From Actinocatenispora sp963805605 (lineage in GTDB: Bacteria; Actinomycetota; Actinomycetes; Mycobacteriales; Micromonosporaceae): DNA of 64,000 nucleotides. Of this stretch, positions 1 through 8,678 are shown piece by piece. The stretch's first letter is position 1, and each line of letters opens with the position of its first letter. A model generated the notes under the pieces. It was given only the letters and a program-made list of their open reading frames with translations. It was not told where the DNA came from and did not search any database. The stretch covers positions 186,001-250,000 of the forward strand of contig CAWDUX010000003.1 in NCBI GenBank assembly GCA_963805605.1, given 5' to 3'. Made by a program: the position numbers and the translations under genes.

Positions 1-3000
1 GTCGGCCGCTCCGGCCAGGACAGGGCGGCGCCGTAGGGGTTGGCCGGGTCGGTGGCCGCCAGAACCATCGGGGGACGGCGGTCCACCCCGGCCCGTCTGC
101 CGGTCGGAGGCGGTGCTGACCAACCAGCACGGTCGGTATCCGAGGAGCGGTCCGCCAACGCCCGCAGCCGGTCCACCGCACCCGGCATCGCGAACTGGGC
201 GGCCCCCAGCGACTCGACGAAGTACCCACGGCGGGCCGCGCCGCGCTCCTCCAACGCGGCGAGCACCCGGTAGACCGCGGCGAACCCGCCCGGCACCTGC
301 TCGGCGACCACCGCTCCCCGGGTCAGTACACCGTGCCGCTCCAGCAGCGCCTCGGCGCGCGCGGCGGTCCGTCTGGTCGGATCGCCATCCCGCTCGGGTA
401 GCCGGTACCAGCGGCCGGCGGCGCTCGGTGGCCCGACCCGGGCCGGCATCATGCCGCGGCGAAGCGCCGTACCGGAACGGCCCGGCCGGGCGTACCGGGA
501 CCGGGCGGGTGCCGGGCGGGAACGGTGCGCACCGGCGCCGGCCAGCAACGCCCGTACCGGCGCCAGGGTGTCGTTGGACAGGTAGCCGGCCCACACCAGC
601 TCCCACAGCACACCGGTGAGTTCCTCGTCGGCCACCAGGTTGCGCGGGGCGGGAGCCTGCGCCGCGGTTCCGGCGGACGTCGTGTCGGTGGCCCGACCGA
701 CCCGGTCGGCCAGGTCGCGGAAGAACAGCGCCTGGCCGCCGTCCAGCGCATCCAGCACGGCGGCGTGCAGCTCGCCGGTCGCCAGCTGCGGGTCAGGCGG
801 CGGCAGTAACAGCTCCGCGGTGTCGGCGAAGGCCAGTGCCAGGTATCCGTCCGAGCCGGGCAGCGCACCGCTGCCCGCCCAGACCACCTCACCGGAGGCG
901 CACAGCTGGTCCAGATAGGCGGGCGTGTAGTCGGCGACCCGGGCCGGCAGGACCAGCCGTTCCCACGCCGAGGCCGGTACGGCCACCCCGGCTAACTGCT
1001 CGATGGCGCCGGCCACCGCATCCAGACCCCGGTTGCCCTCACCGATGCGCTGCCACAGTGGCAGGAACGCGGCCAGCGCCCGCGGCGGGGACGGTTCGAT
1101 CTCCCGTCGTAGCGCGGCTAGCGACCGGCGACGCAGGATGCGCAGTACTTCCGCGTCACACCATTCGGTGCCCGTCCCGCCTGGCGTGAACTCGCCGGTG
1201 ACCAGCCTGCCGCCGGAGCGCAGCCGCCGCAGGGTCTCCTCGACCACCGCCGTGCCGAGCCCGAAGCGGGCGGCACAGTCGGCCGTGGTGAACGGCCCGT
1301 GGCTGCGCCCGTAACGCAGCATCAGATCGCCCAGCGGGTCGGTGACCGGCTCGGTGAACGCCTCGGGTACACCCACCGGCAACGCCACCCCGAGCGCGTC
1401 GCGTACCCGGCCGGCGTCCTCGATCGCCAGATGACGTTCGGTACCGGCAATGCGCACGGTGATCGCGCGGTGGGCGTGCCGCAGCTCGGTGAGCCAGTCG
1501 GCGGCGATACCGCGCTGGTTGGCCTCCGGTCCGGAGAGATCGCCGACCAGCCGGAGTATCTCCGCCGCGTCCTCCATGTCGCGCGCCCGTCGGTCCGGGG
1601 TCAGCCACTGCAACCGGAGTTCGGTCTCGGTGACCACCTCCGGGTCCAACAACTCGCGCAGTTCGGCTGCACCGAGCAGCTCTGCCAGCAGGGTGGCGTC
1701 CAGTTCCAGGGCGGCTGCCCGGCGCTCCGCCAGCGGCGCATCCCCGTCGTGGAGGAAGGCGCCGACATAACCGAACAGCAGTGAACGGGCGAACGGTGAC
1801 GGGCGTTGCGACTCGACCTCCACCAGCCGTACCGAACGGGATGTGATGGCGCGCATCAAGTCGGCCAGCGCGGGCAGGTCGAACACGTCCCGCAGGCATT
1901 CCCGGGCCGCCTCCAGGGTGATCGGGAAGTCGGCGAAGTCCCTGGCCACGTCCAGCAACTGGGCCGCCCGTTGGCGTTGCTGCCACAGCGGGCTACGGCG
2001 CCGTGGATCGCGGCGCGGTAGCAGCAGAGCACGCGCCGCACACTCCCGGAACCGGGACGCGAACAGCGCGGAAGTGCCCACCGTGTCGCGTACCAGCTGG
2101 GTCAGCTCGTCGGCGTCGAAGGTAACCAGGTCTGCGCCCGGCGGCTCGTCCGCAGTGTCCGGCAGCCGTACGACGATTCCGTCGTCGGCCGGCTGCGCCT
2201 GCGCGTCCAGGCCGTAGCGCTCCCGCAACCGACCGGCGATCGCCAGCGCCCACGGTGCGTTCACCCGCTGACCGAACACCGAATGCACCACCAGCCGCCA
2301 GTCACCCAGTTCGTCGCGGAACCGTTCGATCAGCACGGTCCGGTCGTCGGGCACCTGACCGGTCGCCGCGCGCTGCTCACCGACGTAGCGGATCAGGTTG
2401 CTGGCGGCGTTGTCGTCCAGACCGGCGTCGCGCAGCAGGGTGCCGGCCCGTGCAGTGCCGGTGCCGGCCAGTTCGCGCAGCAACGAGCCGATGGCGCGCC
2501 CCAGCTCGACCGGCCGGCCGACCGTGTCGCCCTTCCAGAACGGCATCCGGGCGGCGGCGCCCGGCGCCGGGGAGACCAGTACCCGGTCGGGGGTGATGTC
2601 CTCGATCCGCCAACTGGTGGAGCCGAGCAGGAACACATCACCCACCCGCGACTCGTACACCATCTCCTCGTCGAGTTCGCCGACCCGGGCCGCCTTCTGC
2701 GCTCCGGTCAGGTACACCCCGAACAGGCCGCGGTCCGGGATGGTGCCGCCGGAGACCACCGCGAGTCGTTGCGCTCCGGGCCGCCCGGACAGTCGGTCGG
2801 TGGTGCGGTCCCACACCAGCCGGGGTCGCAGCTCGGCGAAGACCTGCGAGGGGTAGCGGCCGCTGAGCATGTCCAGCACCGCGTGCAGCGCAGAATCGGG
2901 AAGCTCGGCGAACGGTGCGGCGCGCCGTACCAGCACCGCCAGTTCGTCCACCGACCATTCGTCCAGCGCGACCATCGCCACGATCTGCTGGGCCAGTACG

Positions 3001-4370
3001 TCGAGCGGATTGCGCGGGTAGTGCAGTTCCTCGATGGCGCCGGCCCGCATCCGGGTGGCGACCACCGTGCACGGTGCCAGGTCGCCACGGTGCTTGGGGA
3101 ACACCACCCCGAACGACGCGGCACCGACCTGGTGCCCGGCCCGGCCGACCCGCTGCAGACCGGACGCGACGCTCGGCGGGGCCTCCACCTGTACGACCAG
3201 GTCCACCGCGCCCATGTCGATGCCCAGCTCCAGGCTGCTGGTGGCCACCACCGCGGGTAGTTGCCCGGACTTCAGCGCCTCCTCGATGTGTTTGCGTTCC
3301 TCCCGCGACACCGAGCCGTGGTGGGCGCGGGCGATCACCGCCGCCGCGCCGGCCGCCATCCCAGATCCGGCGATGGCCTCCGCCGGGAAGCGGTCCGGTT
3401 CGGGCAGCGGGGCACCGGCCAGCCGCTCGGCGTGCAGTTCGTTGAGCCGGGCACAGAGCCGTTCGGCGAGCCGCCGGGAGTTGGCGAACACGATCGTGGA
3501 ACGGTGCGCCAGGATCAGGTCGAGTACCCGGCTCTCCACTGCCGGCCAGATCGACGGCCGGTGGGTGGGTGTCGCCGCCGGATCGTGCTCCTCCGCGTCG
3601 GCTCCGTCGTCGGGCTGCTCGTCGAGCGCGGTCATGTTCTCGACCGGTACCTGTACCGACAGCTCCACGGTCTTTCCGCTGGGTGGCGCCACTACCTGTA
3701 CCGGTCGGCTGCCGGCCAGGAACCGGGCCGTCTCGTCGACCGGCCGTACGGTGGCTGACAGGCCGATACGCTGCGCCGGCCGCTTCAGCAGGGCGTCCAG
3801 GCGTTCCAGGGACAGGGCCAGGTGCGCGCCCCGTTTGGTGGCGCAGACCGCGTGCACCTCGTCCACGATCACCGTCTCCACGCCCGCCAGTGCCTCCCGT
3901 GCGGCCGAGGTGAGCAGTAGGAACAGCGACTCCGGTGTGGTGATCAGGATGTCCGGCGGGGTCCGGGCGAAGCTGCGACGTTCGCCGGCCGGCGTGTCCC
4001 CGGTACGCATCCCGACGGTGATGTCCGGGCGGGGCAGACCGAATCGGTCGGCGGCCTGCCGGATGCCGGTCAACGGCGCCCGCAGGTTTCGTTCGATGTC
4101 GACGGCGAGTGCCTTCAGCGGACTGATGTAGAGCACCCGGCAGCGGCGGGCCGGTTCTGCTGCCGGGCTGATGGCCAGCCGGTCCAGCGACCAGAGGAAC
4201 GCCGCGAGGGTCTTACCCGAGCCGGTGGGCGCCACCACGAGTGTGTTGGCGCCGGAGCTGATCGAGTGCCAGGCGCCGTCCTGGGCCAGGGTCGGGCCCG
4301 CGAAGGCACCGTCGAACCAGGCCCGGGTGGCCGGGCCGAACCCGTTCAGGGAACCCTGCGTGCTGTTCAC
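1..4370 (-). CDS. lhr: Lhr-family ATP-dependent DNA helicase (3' end beyond window)
   Basis: Superfamily 2 helicase of the large Lhr family; mycobacterial Lhr is a 3'-to-5' ssDNA translocase and RNA:DNA helicase induced by DNA damage. Visible in order: Walker A APTGSGKT (about residue 48-55), DEVH box (VIVDEVHAV), motif III GLSAT, ATSSLELGIDMG and motif VI QRVGRAGHQVG, then the long Lhr-specific C-terminal region. The last visible residues, DPANPYGAALSWPER, are a family hallmark near the C-terminus, so only some tens of residues lie outside the window. About 1456 codons are visible and the frame is intact. I chose GTG at 4370 because a -10-like CAGGAT lies at 4383-4378, overlapping the in-frame ATG at 4379; GTG 4370 would then begin a leaderless mRNA. 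ATG 4379 is the alternative. It is unlinked to the convergently oriented genes on its right. Confidence 0.95.
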   Translation of the reverse strand, partial: MNSTQGSLNGFGPATRAWFDGAFAGPTLAQDGAWHSISSGANTLVVAPTGSGKTLAAFLWSLDRLAISPAAEPARRCRVLYISPLKALAVDIERNLRAPLTGIRQAADRFGLPRPDITVGMRTGDTPAGERRSFARTPPDILITTPESLFLLLTSAAREALAGVETVIVDEVHAVCATKRGAHLALSLERLDALLKRPAQRIGLSATVRPVDETARFLAGSRPVQVVAPPSGKTVELSVQVPVENMTALDEQPDDGADAEEHDPAATPTHRPSIWPAVESRVLDLILAHRSTIVFANSRRLAERLCARLNELHAERLAGAPLPEPDRFPAEAIAGSGMAAGAAAVIARAHHGSVSREERKHIEEALKSGQLPAVVATSSLELGIDMGAVDLVVQVEAPPSVASGLQRVGRAGHQVGAASFGVVFPKHRGDLAPCTVVATRMRAGAIEELHYPRNPLDVLAQQIVAMVALDEWSVDELAVLVRRAAPFAELPDSALHAVLDMLSGRYPSQVFAELRPRLVWDRTTDRLSGRPGAQRLAVVSGGTIPDRGLFGVYLTGAQKAARVGELDEEMVYESRVGDVFLLGSTSWRIEDITPDRVLVSPAPGAAARMPFWKGDTVGRPVELGRAIGSLLRELAGTGTARAGTLLRDAGLDDNAASNLIRYVGEQRAATGQVPDDRTVLIERFRDELGDWRLVVHSVFGQRVNAPWALAIAGRLRERYGLDAQAQPADDGIVVRLPDTADEPPGADLVTFDADELTQLVRDTVGTSALFASRFRECAARALLLPRRDPRRRSPLWQQRQRAAQLLDVARDFADFPITLEAARECLRDVFDLPALADLMRAITSRSVRLVEVESQRPSPFARSLLFGYVGAFLHDGDAPLAERRAAALELDATLLAELLGAAELRELLDPEVVTETELRLQWLTPDRRARDMEDAAEILRLVGDLSGPEANQRGIAADWLTELRHAHRAITVRIAGTERHLAIEDAGRVRDALGVALPVGVPEAFTEPVTDPLGDLMLRYGRSHGPFTTADCAARFGLGTAVVEETLRRLRSGGRLVTGEFTPGGTGTEWCDAEVLRILRRRSLAALRREIEPSPPRALAAFLPLWQRIGEGNRGLDAVAGAIEQLAGVAVPASAWERLVLPARVADYTPAYLDQLCASGEVVWAGSGALPGSDGYLALAFADTAELLLPPPDPQLATGELHAAVLDALDGGQALFFRDLADRVGRATDTTSAGTAAQAPAPRNLVADEELTGVLWELVWAGYLSNDTLAPVRALLAGAGAHRSRPAPARSRYARPGRSGTALRRGMMPARVGPPSAAGRWYRLPERDGDPTRRTAARAEALLERHGVLTRGAVVAEQVPGGFAAVYRVLAALEERGAARRGYFVESLGAAQFAMPGAVDRLRALADRSSDTDRAGWSAPPPTGRRAGVDRRPPMVLAATDPANPYGAALSWPERP

Positions 4371-4377
4371 GCCATCC

Positions 4378-4400
4378 ATCCTGCCGCGCCGGTCCGACAA
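4378..4400 (-). promoter_or_regulatory. PafBC/RecA-NDp-like promoter of lhr
   Basis: Reading on the minus strand, TTGTCGGAC (4400-4392), 8 nt, then CAGGAT (4383-4378). The TGTCGGAC block and the 8-nt spacing are the same as at recA and dinB in this window, but the -10 starts with C instead of T, so it is the weakest of the three. Transcription would start close to GTG 4370. Confidence 0.4.
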
Positions 4401-4433
4401 GCACCGTCGGTGTGTGCCGGCCCGGTGTCACCG

Positions 4434-5720
4434 TCAGGCGCTCACGTGCTCCAGCCGGGCGGCGAGCCGGGCCCGGGCGGCCGGCCACTCCCGGTCGGTC
4501 ATGGAGTAGACGACACTGTCGCGTTGGCTGCCGTCCGCCCGTTTCATGTGGTTACGTAGTACACCGTCGCGGGAGGCGCCGAGACGTTCGATGGCACGCT
4601 GGGAGCGTTCGTTGCGGATGTCGGTGCGCCAGCTGACCCGTAGCGCACCCAGTTCGTCGAACGCCCGCCCCATCAACAGCAGCTTGGCCTCGGTGTTGAT
4701 CCCCGTGCGCCACCAGGGTCGGCCCAGCCAGGTGTAGCCGATCTCGACCCGGCGGTGCACCGGCTCGATGTCGTAGAAGGAGGTCATGCCGACGGCCCGG
4801 CCGGTGGCCAGTTCGATCTGTGCCCAGTCGGCCCGCAGGCCGGCGGTGCCGGCCTGGATCGCGTCCGCCAGCGTGCGGGCGAGGGCGGCCCGCTCTGTGG
4901 GCTGCGGAGCGCCGAGCCAGCGCCACACCTCGGGGTCGGACCCTGCCTCGTGCAGATCGTCCACGTGGGCCAGGCGCAGCGGCTCCAGCCGTACCAGCCG
5001 GCCGGCCATCGGTGCTGCCGTCAACCAGGGCGAACGGGCCGGGCGCGGTCCCCGCTGCCAGTCCAGCAGATAGTCCGGCACCGGTCGGGAGGGGTCGTCG
5101 GACTCGGGTGCCCCGGCGATCGTGCGCAGCGGCAACACGCCGGACCAGTGCGGCAGGTCCAGATCGGCTTCGTCCTCGTTGATGCCGCCGTCGCGGACCT
5201 TCACCGAGGCCTCGGCCAGCGGAACGGCCAGGACGGTGGTCGCGGCCAGCTCTCTGCCGGTGGGTGGCCGGCTGTCCGCCGCGCGCCCCGGCGCCAACTG
5301 GTCCACCAGCGCGGTGAGGACCTTGCCCTTGACGACCGGGTCGGTCACCGAGGTGGCGTGGGCGTGTATCACCGCGGACCGGTAGTTGGCGGAGTGGTGG
5401 AACTGGGATCGGGCGAAGGCGAGCCCGTCGAGCAGGGTGACGGCCACACACACGTCCAGACCGTCGCGGGCGGCGAGCATGGGGCCGCTCCCGGTGGATC
5501 CGTGCAGGTAGAGCGTGTCGCCGAGCCGCACGTGCAGGGTGGGCAGGACGCGTGGGCCACCGTCGGACACGTATGTCAGGTGGCAGTAGAGCGCCTCGTC
5601 GAGCACTTGGTGGAGGGTCGCCCGGTCGCGCATCCGGTCCGGATAGCGGTGCGGGGTGGTCCGTGCGGTGACGGGAAGTGGCTCCGATTCGGCTGGTTGC
5701 GACCTGGCTGGCTCCGACAT
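4434..5720 (-). CDS. Fusion: pyridoxamine-phosphate-oxidase-like flavin domain + GNAT acetyltransferase
   Basis: A 428-residue two-domain protein. Residues about 20-215 resemble the FMN-binding split barrel of the pyridoxamine 5'-phosphate oxidase-like family (HLTYVSDGGPRVLPTLHVRLGDTLYLHG, then FHHSANYRSAVIHA). Residues about 240-425 are a ribosomal-protein-acetyltransferase type GNAT (RLEPLRLAHVDDLHEAG; EIGYTWLGRPWWRTGINTEA; RAIERLGASRDGVLRNHM). Substrates are not deducible. It is divergently transcribed from a MocR-type regulator with 65 bp between the start codons, so that regulator is its likely controller. A GGAG ribosome-binding site lies 7 nt before ATG 5720. Similar fusions are known in actinobacteria; whether the flavin domain acts on B6 vitamers is inference from the neighbour. 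Confidence 0.85.
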   Translation of the reverse strand: MSEPARSQPAESEPLPVTARTTPHRYPDRMRDRATLHQVLDEALYCHLTYVSDGGPRVLPTLHVRLGDTLYLHGSTGSGPMLAARDGLDVCVAVTLLDGLAFARSQFHHSANYRSAVIHAHATSVTDPVVKGKVLTALVDQLAPGRAADSRPPTGRELAATTVLAVPLAEASVKVRDGGINEDEADLDLPHWSGVLPLRTIAGAPESDDPSRPVPDYLLDWQRGPRPARSPWLTAAPMAGRLVRLEPLRLAHVDDLHEAGSDPEVWRWLGAPQPTERAALARTLADAIQAGTAGLRADWAQIELATGRAVGMTSFYDIEPVHRRVEIGYTWLGRPWWRTGINTEAKLLLMGRAFDELGALRVSWRTDIRNERSQRAIERLGASRDGVLRNHMKRADGSQRDSVVYSMTDREWPAARARLAARLEHVSA

Positions 5721-5747
5721 GGCGCGGCTCCGTGTGATCGTTTCGGC

Positions 5748-5797
5748 TTGTTCACCGACTTATGTTCTAGTACAATGTGTAAACTGTGTTGGAACAT
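5748..5797 (+). promoter_or_regulatory. mocR promoter with inverted-repeat operator
   Basis: -35 TTGTTC and -10 TACAAT (5771-5776) are separated by 17 bp, placing transcription start within a few bases of GTG 5786 (leaderless). ATGTTC (5762-5767) and GAACAT (5792-5797) form an inverted repeat flanking the -10, and ACAATGTGT / ACTGTGTTG form an imperfect direct repeat between them. MocR regulators commonly bind such repeats to control themselves and a divergent gene; the assignment as operator is inference. Confidence 0.5.
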
Positions 5798-7120
5798 TAT
5801 CACGGCTCCACTGCGGTGGAGATCGCCGCGAGTATCGAACAGGCGGTCCGGGCCGGCGTGCCCGCGCCGGGGGACCCGCTCCCGCCGATCCGCCGACTCG
5901 CCAACCACCTGGGAGTCAGCGCGGCAACCGTGGCCGCTGCCTACCGTGACCTGCGCCAGCGCGCCATCATCGAGACCGCCGGGCGGGCCGGCACCAGGGT
6001 GCGGGCCCGGCCGGCCCTGGCCGGGCGGCTCTCACACCGCCTGGAGATCCCGGACGGCGCCCGCGACCTCGCCGAAGGTGGTCCGGACCCGCGTCTGCTG
6101 CCCCCGCTCGGGCCCCGCCTGCACCGTCTCGCTCAGGACCCCGCCTGGCTGACCCCCGCCAGCTACGGCACCGCCGGGCCCCTGCCCGAACTGCTCGAAC
6201 ACGCCCGGCAACGGCTGGCCGCCGACGCGGTGGCGGCCGACGCGCTCACCATCACCAGCGGAGCGCTGGACGGCATCGAGCGCACCCTGGCCGCGCACCT
6301 CGCTCCCGGTGACCGGGTCGCGGTCGAGGATCCCGGCTGGGCAAACCTGCTCGACCTGCTCGCCGCACTTCAATTGACCCCTCTACCGGTGCCGGTCGAT
6401 CAGGACGGCCCGAGTGCCGCCGGCCTGCGCGGTGCCCTGGCCGCCGGTGCGCGCGCGGTGATCATCACCAGCCGCGCGCAGAACCCCACCGGCGCGGCGA
6501 TCGGGCCGGCGCGGGCTGCGCAACTACGCGACGTACTGTCCGAAGGTCCGGACGTGCTGGTCATCGAGGACGACCATGCGGCGGAATTGTCCGAACGGCC
6601 TCTCGCGCCGGTGGTCGGCGACACCCGGGCCTGGGTGTTCCTGCGTTCGGTGTCCAAGCCGTACGGGCCGGACCTGCGGCTGGCCGTGCTGGCCGGGGAT
6701 CCGACCACGGTGGCCAGGGTGTCCGGCCGGCAGCGTCTGGGCGCCGGCTGGGTGTCCGGCGTGCTGCAGCGTCTGGTACTGGAACTCTGGCGGGACCCTG
6801 AGGTCAGCGCACTGGTCGGGACGGCACGGCGGCACTACGACGCCCGTCGCGACGGGCTGCGTCAGGCGCTCGCTGTCCGCGGCGTGTCCGGGTACGGCCG
6901 CACCGGTATCAACGTGTGGGTACCAGTGGCCGACGAGACGACCGCACTCACCAGGCTCCGGGACGCCGGGTGGGTCGTGGCGCCCGGGGCCGGCCACCGG
7001 ATCAGCAGCCCTCCGGGGTTGCGCATCACGGTCAGTACGCTGGCTGCCGACGAGATCGACCCGTTGGCCGAAGCGGTGGCTGCCGCCCTGCTGGATCCGC
7101 CACCACGGTACGGCGCCTGA
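5786..7120 (+). CDS. pdxR: MocR/PdxR-type GntR regulator with aminotransferase-fold domain
   Basis: A 444-residue transcription regulator. Residues 1-75 are a GntR winged helix (LPPIRRLANHLGVSAATVAAAYRDLRQRAIIET); residues about 85-440 are a class I aminotransferase fold that usually binds PLP as a sensor. The expected Schiff-base lysine is K291 in SVSKPYGPDLRLAVL, and the preceding VIEDDHAAE carries the PLP-ring aspartate. In PdxR members PLP or PMP tunes control of B6 genes; the divergent PNPOx-like fusion makes a B6-related role plausible, but other MocR roles exist, so the symbol is tentative. GTG 5786 was chosen because the -10 at 5771-5776 implies a leaderless transcript. Confidence 0.85.
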   Translation: MLEHYHGSTAVEIAASIEQAVRAGVPAPGDPLPPIRRLANHLGVSAATVAAAYRDLRQRAIIETAGRAGTRVRARPALAGRLSHRLEIPDGARDLAEGGPDPRLLPPLGPRLHRLAQDPAWLTPASYGTAGPLPELLEHARQRLAADAVAADALTITSGALDGIERTLAAHLAPGDRVAVEDPGWANLLDLLAALQLTPLPVPVDQDGPSAAGLRGALAAGARAVIITSRAQNPTGAAIGPARAAQLRDVLSEGPDVLVIEDDHAAELSERPLAPVVGDTRAWVFLRSVSKPYGPDLRLAVLAGDPTTVARVSGRQRLGAGWVSGVLQRLVLELWRDPEVSALVGTARRHYDARRDGLRQALAVRGVSGYGRTGINVWVPVADETTALTRLRDAGWVVAPGAGHRISSPPGLRITVSTLAADEIDPLAEAVAAALLDPPPRYGA

Positions 7121-7235
7121 GACGCACGATCGTGTGCGGTCGACGCTCGTGGGCCGGACCGTCGGCTGCTGGTACGGATGCCGACCGGCTACCGTCGTCG
7201 GCGGTGCCGAGGACAAGTACAGCGGAGGATGCCAG

Positions 7236-7436
7236 GTGCGACGGACCGACTTCTGGAGCCGGATGGAACAGGTCTTCGGGCCCGCGTACGCCCGCAGCGT
7301 GGCGGCTGACCAGGTGCTCGCACAGCTTGACGGACGTACCGTCGAGCAGGCGCTGGCAGGAGGCGAGGAGACCGTCGAGGTGTGGCGGGCGATCTGCCAG
7401 GCCTACTCCGATCGGGTGCCATCGCGGCTACGTTGA
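7236..7436 (+). CDS. DUF3046 small protein
   Basis: A 66-residue protein (RTDFWSRMEQVFGPAYARSVA...QLDGRTVEQALAGGEE...VWRAICQAYSDRVPSRLR) matching the DUF3046 family, a small actinobacterial protein typically encoded just upstream of recA, as here. GTG 7236 has a good GGAGG 7 nt upstream (7224-7228). Function unknown. The position ahead of recA is conserved, but the gene lies upstream of the LexA box and so is probably not part of the damage-induced transcript. Confidence 0.85.
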   Translation: MRRTDFWSRMEQVFGPAYARSVAADQVLAQLDGRTVEQALAGGEETVEVWRAICQAYSDRVPSRLR

Positions 7437-7473
7437 GCCGCCGTGCGCGTGTCTGATGCCTTCTACCACGTAT

Positions 7474-7489
7474 TCGAACAGACGTTCGG
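7474..7489 (+). promoter_or_regulatory. LexA (SOS) box upstream of recA
   Basis: TCGAACAGACGTTCGG contains the perfect palindrome CGAAC-N4-GTTCG, the Gram-positive/actinobacterial SOS-box consensus. It lies about 145 bp before the likely recA start and about 70 bp upstream of the second, PafBC-like promoter. Confidence 0.88.
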
Positions 7490-7543
7490 GTACTGTCCAC
7501 AGCGACAAGTCGTTGTCCACAGGCGCGGAGAGCCGACTCGTTT

Positions 7544-7566
7544 CTGTCGGACCCGACGCCTAGCGT
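7544..7566 (+). promoter_or_regulatory. PafBC/RecA-NDp-type damage promoter of recA
   Basis: CTGTCGGAC (7544-7552), 8 nt, TAGCGT (7561-7566) fits the mycobacterial RecA-NDp consensus tTGTCRGTg-N8-TAnnnT, the LexA-independent promoter recognised with PafBC. Transcription would start near 7573, which supports translation from ATG 7619 rather than GTG 7565. Confidence 0.7.
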
Positions 7567-7618
7567 GTCAGCTGTGACCAAGCGATCGAACGCCAAGGCA
7601 GCAGTAGGGGTGGCAGGC

Positions 7619-8674
7619 ATGGCATCAGGGGGAGCGAACCCCGACCGGGCGAAAGCGCTGGACATAGCGCTCGCCCAGATCGACAAACAGTTCGGCAAGG
7701 GTTCGGTGATGCGACTCGGTGATCGTGCCACGGTGCCCATCTCCGCGATCCCCACCGGGTCGATCGCGTTGGACGTCGCGTTGGGCATCGGCGGTTACCC
7801 GCGCGGTCGGGTGGTGGAGATCTACGGCCCGGAGAGCAGCGGTAAGACCACTGTGTCACTGCATGCCGTCGCCAGTGCGCAGGCTGCGGGCGGAATCGCG
7901 GCGTTCATCGATGCGGAGCACGCCCTGGACCCCGACTACGCCAAGGCGCTCGGGGTCGACACCGACGCGCTGCTGGTCTCCCAGCCCGACACCGGTGAAC
8001 AGGCGCTGGAGATCATGGACATGTTGATCCGCTCCGGCGCGATCGACATCGTGGTCATCGACTCGGTGGCGGCACTGGTGCCGCGGGCCGAGATCGAGGG
8101 TGAGATGGGTGACAGTCACGTCGGTCTGCAGGCCCGGCTGATGAGTCAGGCCCTGCGGAAGGTCACCAGCGCGCTCAACAACGCGGGGACGACCGCGATC
8201 TTCATCAACCAGCTCCGCGAGAAGATCGGCGTGATGTTCGGTTCCCCGGAGACCACGACGGGCGGAAAGGCGTTGAAGTTCTACGCGTCGGTTCGCCTCG
8301 ACGTCCGGCGGATCGAGAGCCTGAAGGACGGCGGGGACGTCGTCGGTAACCGGACGCGGGTCAAGGTCGTCAAGAACAAGGTGGCGAGCCCGTTCAAGCA
8401 GGCGGAGTTCGACATCATGTACGGAAAGGGCATCAGCCGGGAGGGTTCGCTGATCGACGTGGGTGTCGAGCAGGGAATCATCCGTAAGTCCGGCGCCTGG
8501 TACACCTACGAAGGCGACCAGTTGGGGCAGGGCAAGGAGAATGCCCGGCAGTTCATGAAGGACAACCCCGATGTGGCCAACGAGGTGGAGAAGCGCATCA
8601 AGGAGAAGATGAACATCGGCCCGTCGCTGGAGACCGAAACGGTCGAGGCGGCAGCCGAGACGGTGGACTTCTGA
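7619..8674 (+). CDS. recA: Recombinase RecA
   Basis: Catalyses homologous strand exchange and stimulates LexA self-cleavage. From ATG 7619 the protein is 351 residues, the usual actinobacterial length, starting MASGGANPDRAKALDIALAQ. Walker A GPESSGKT is at 70-77, Walker B VVIDSVAALVP follows, and the L1/L2 region includes FINQLREKIGVMFGSPETTTGG. An in-frame GTG at 7565 would add 18 residues, but it precedes the expected start site of the second promoter. Expression appears doubly damage-inducible: a LexA box at 7474 and a PafBC-like promoter at 7544. recX follows 4 nt after the stop codon. Confidence 0.98.
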   Translation: MASGGANPDRAKALDIALAQIDKQFGKGSVMRLGDRATVPISAIPTGSIALDVALGIGGYPRGRVVEIYGPESSGKTTVSLHAVASAQAAGGIAAFIDAEHALDPDYAKALGVDTDALLVSQPDTGEQALEIMDMLIRSGAIDIVVIDSVAALVPRAEIEGEMGDSHVGLQARLMSQALRKVTSALNNAGTTAIFINQLREKIGVMFGSPETTTGGKALKFYASVRLDVRRIESLKDGGDVVGNRTRVKVVKNKVASPFKQAEFDIMYGKGISREGSLIDVGVEQGIIRKSGAWYTYEGDQLGQGKENARQFMKDNPDVANEVEKRIKEKMNIGPSLETETVEAAAETVDF

Positions 8675-8678
8675 GCCG

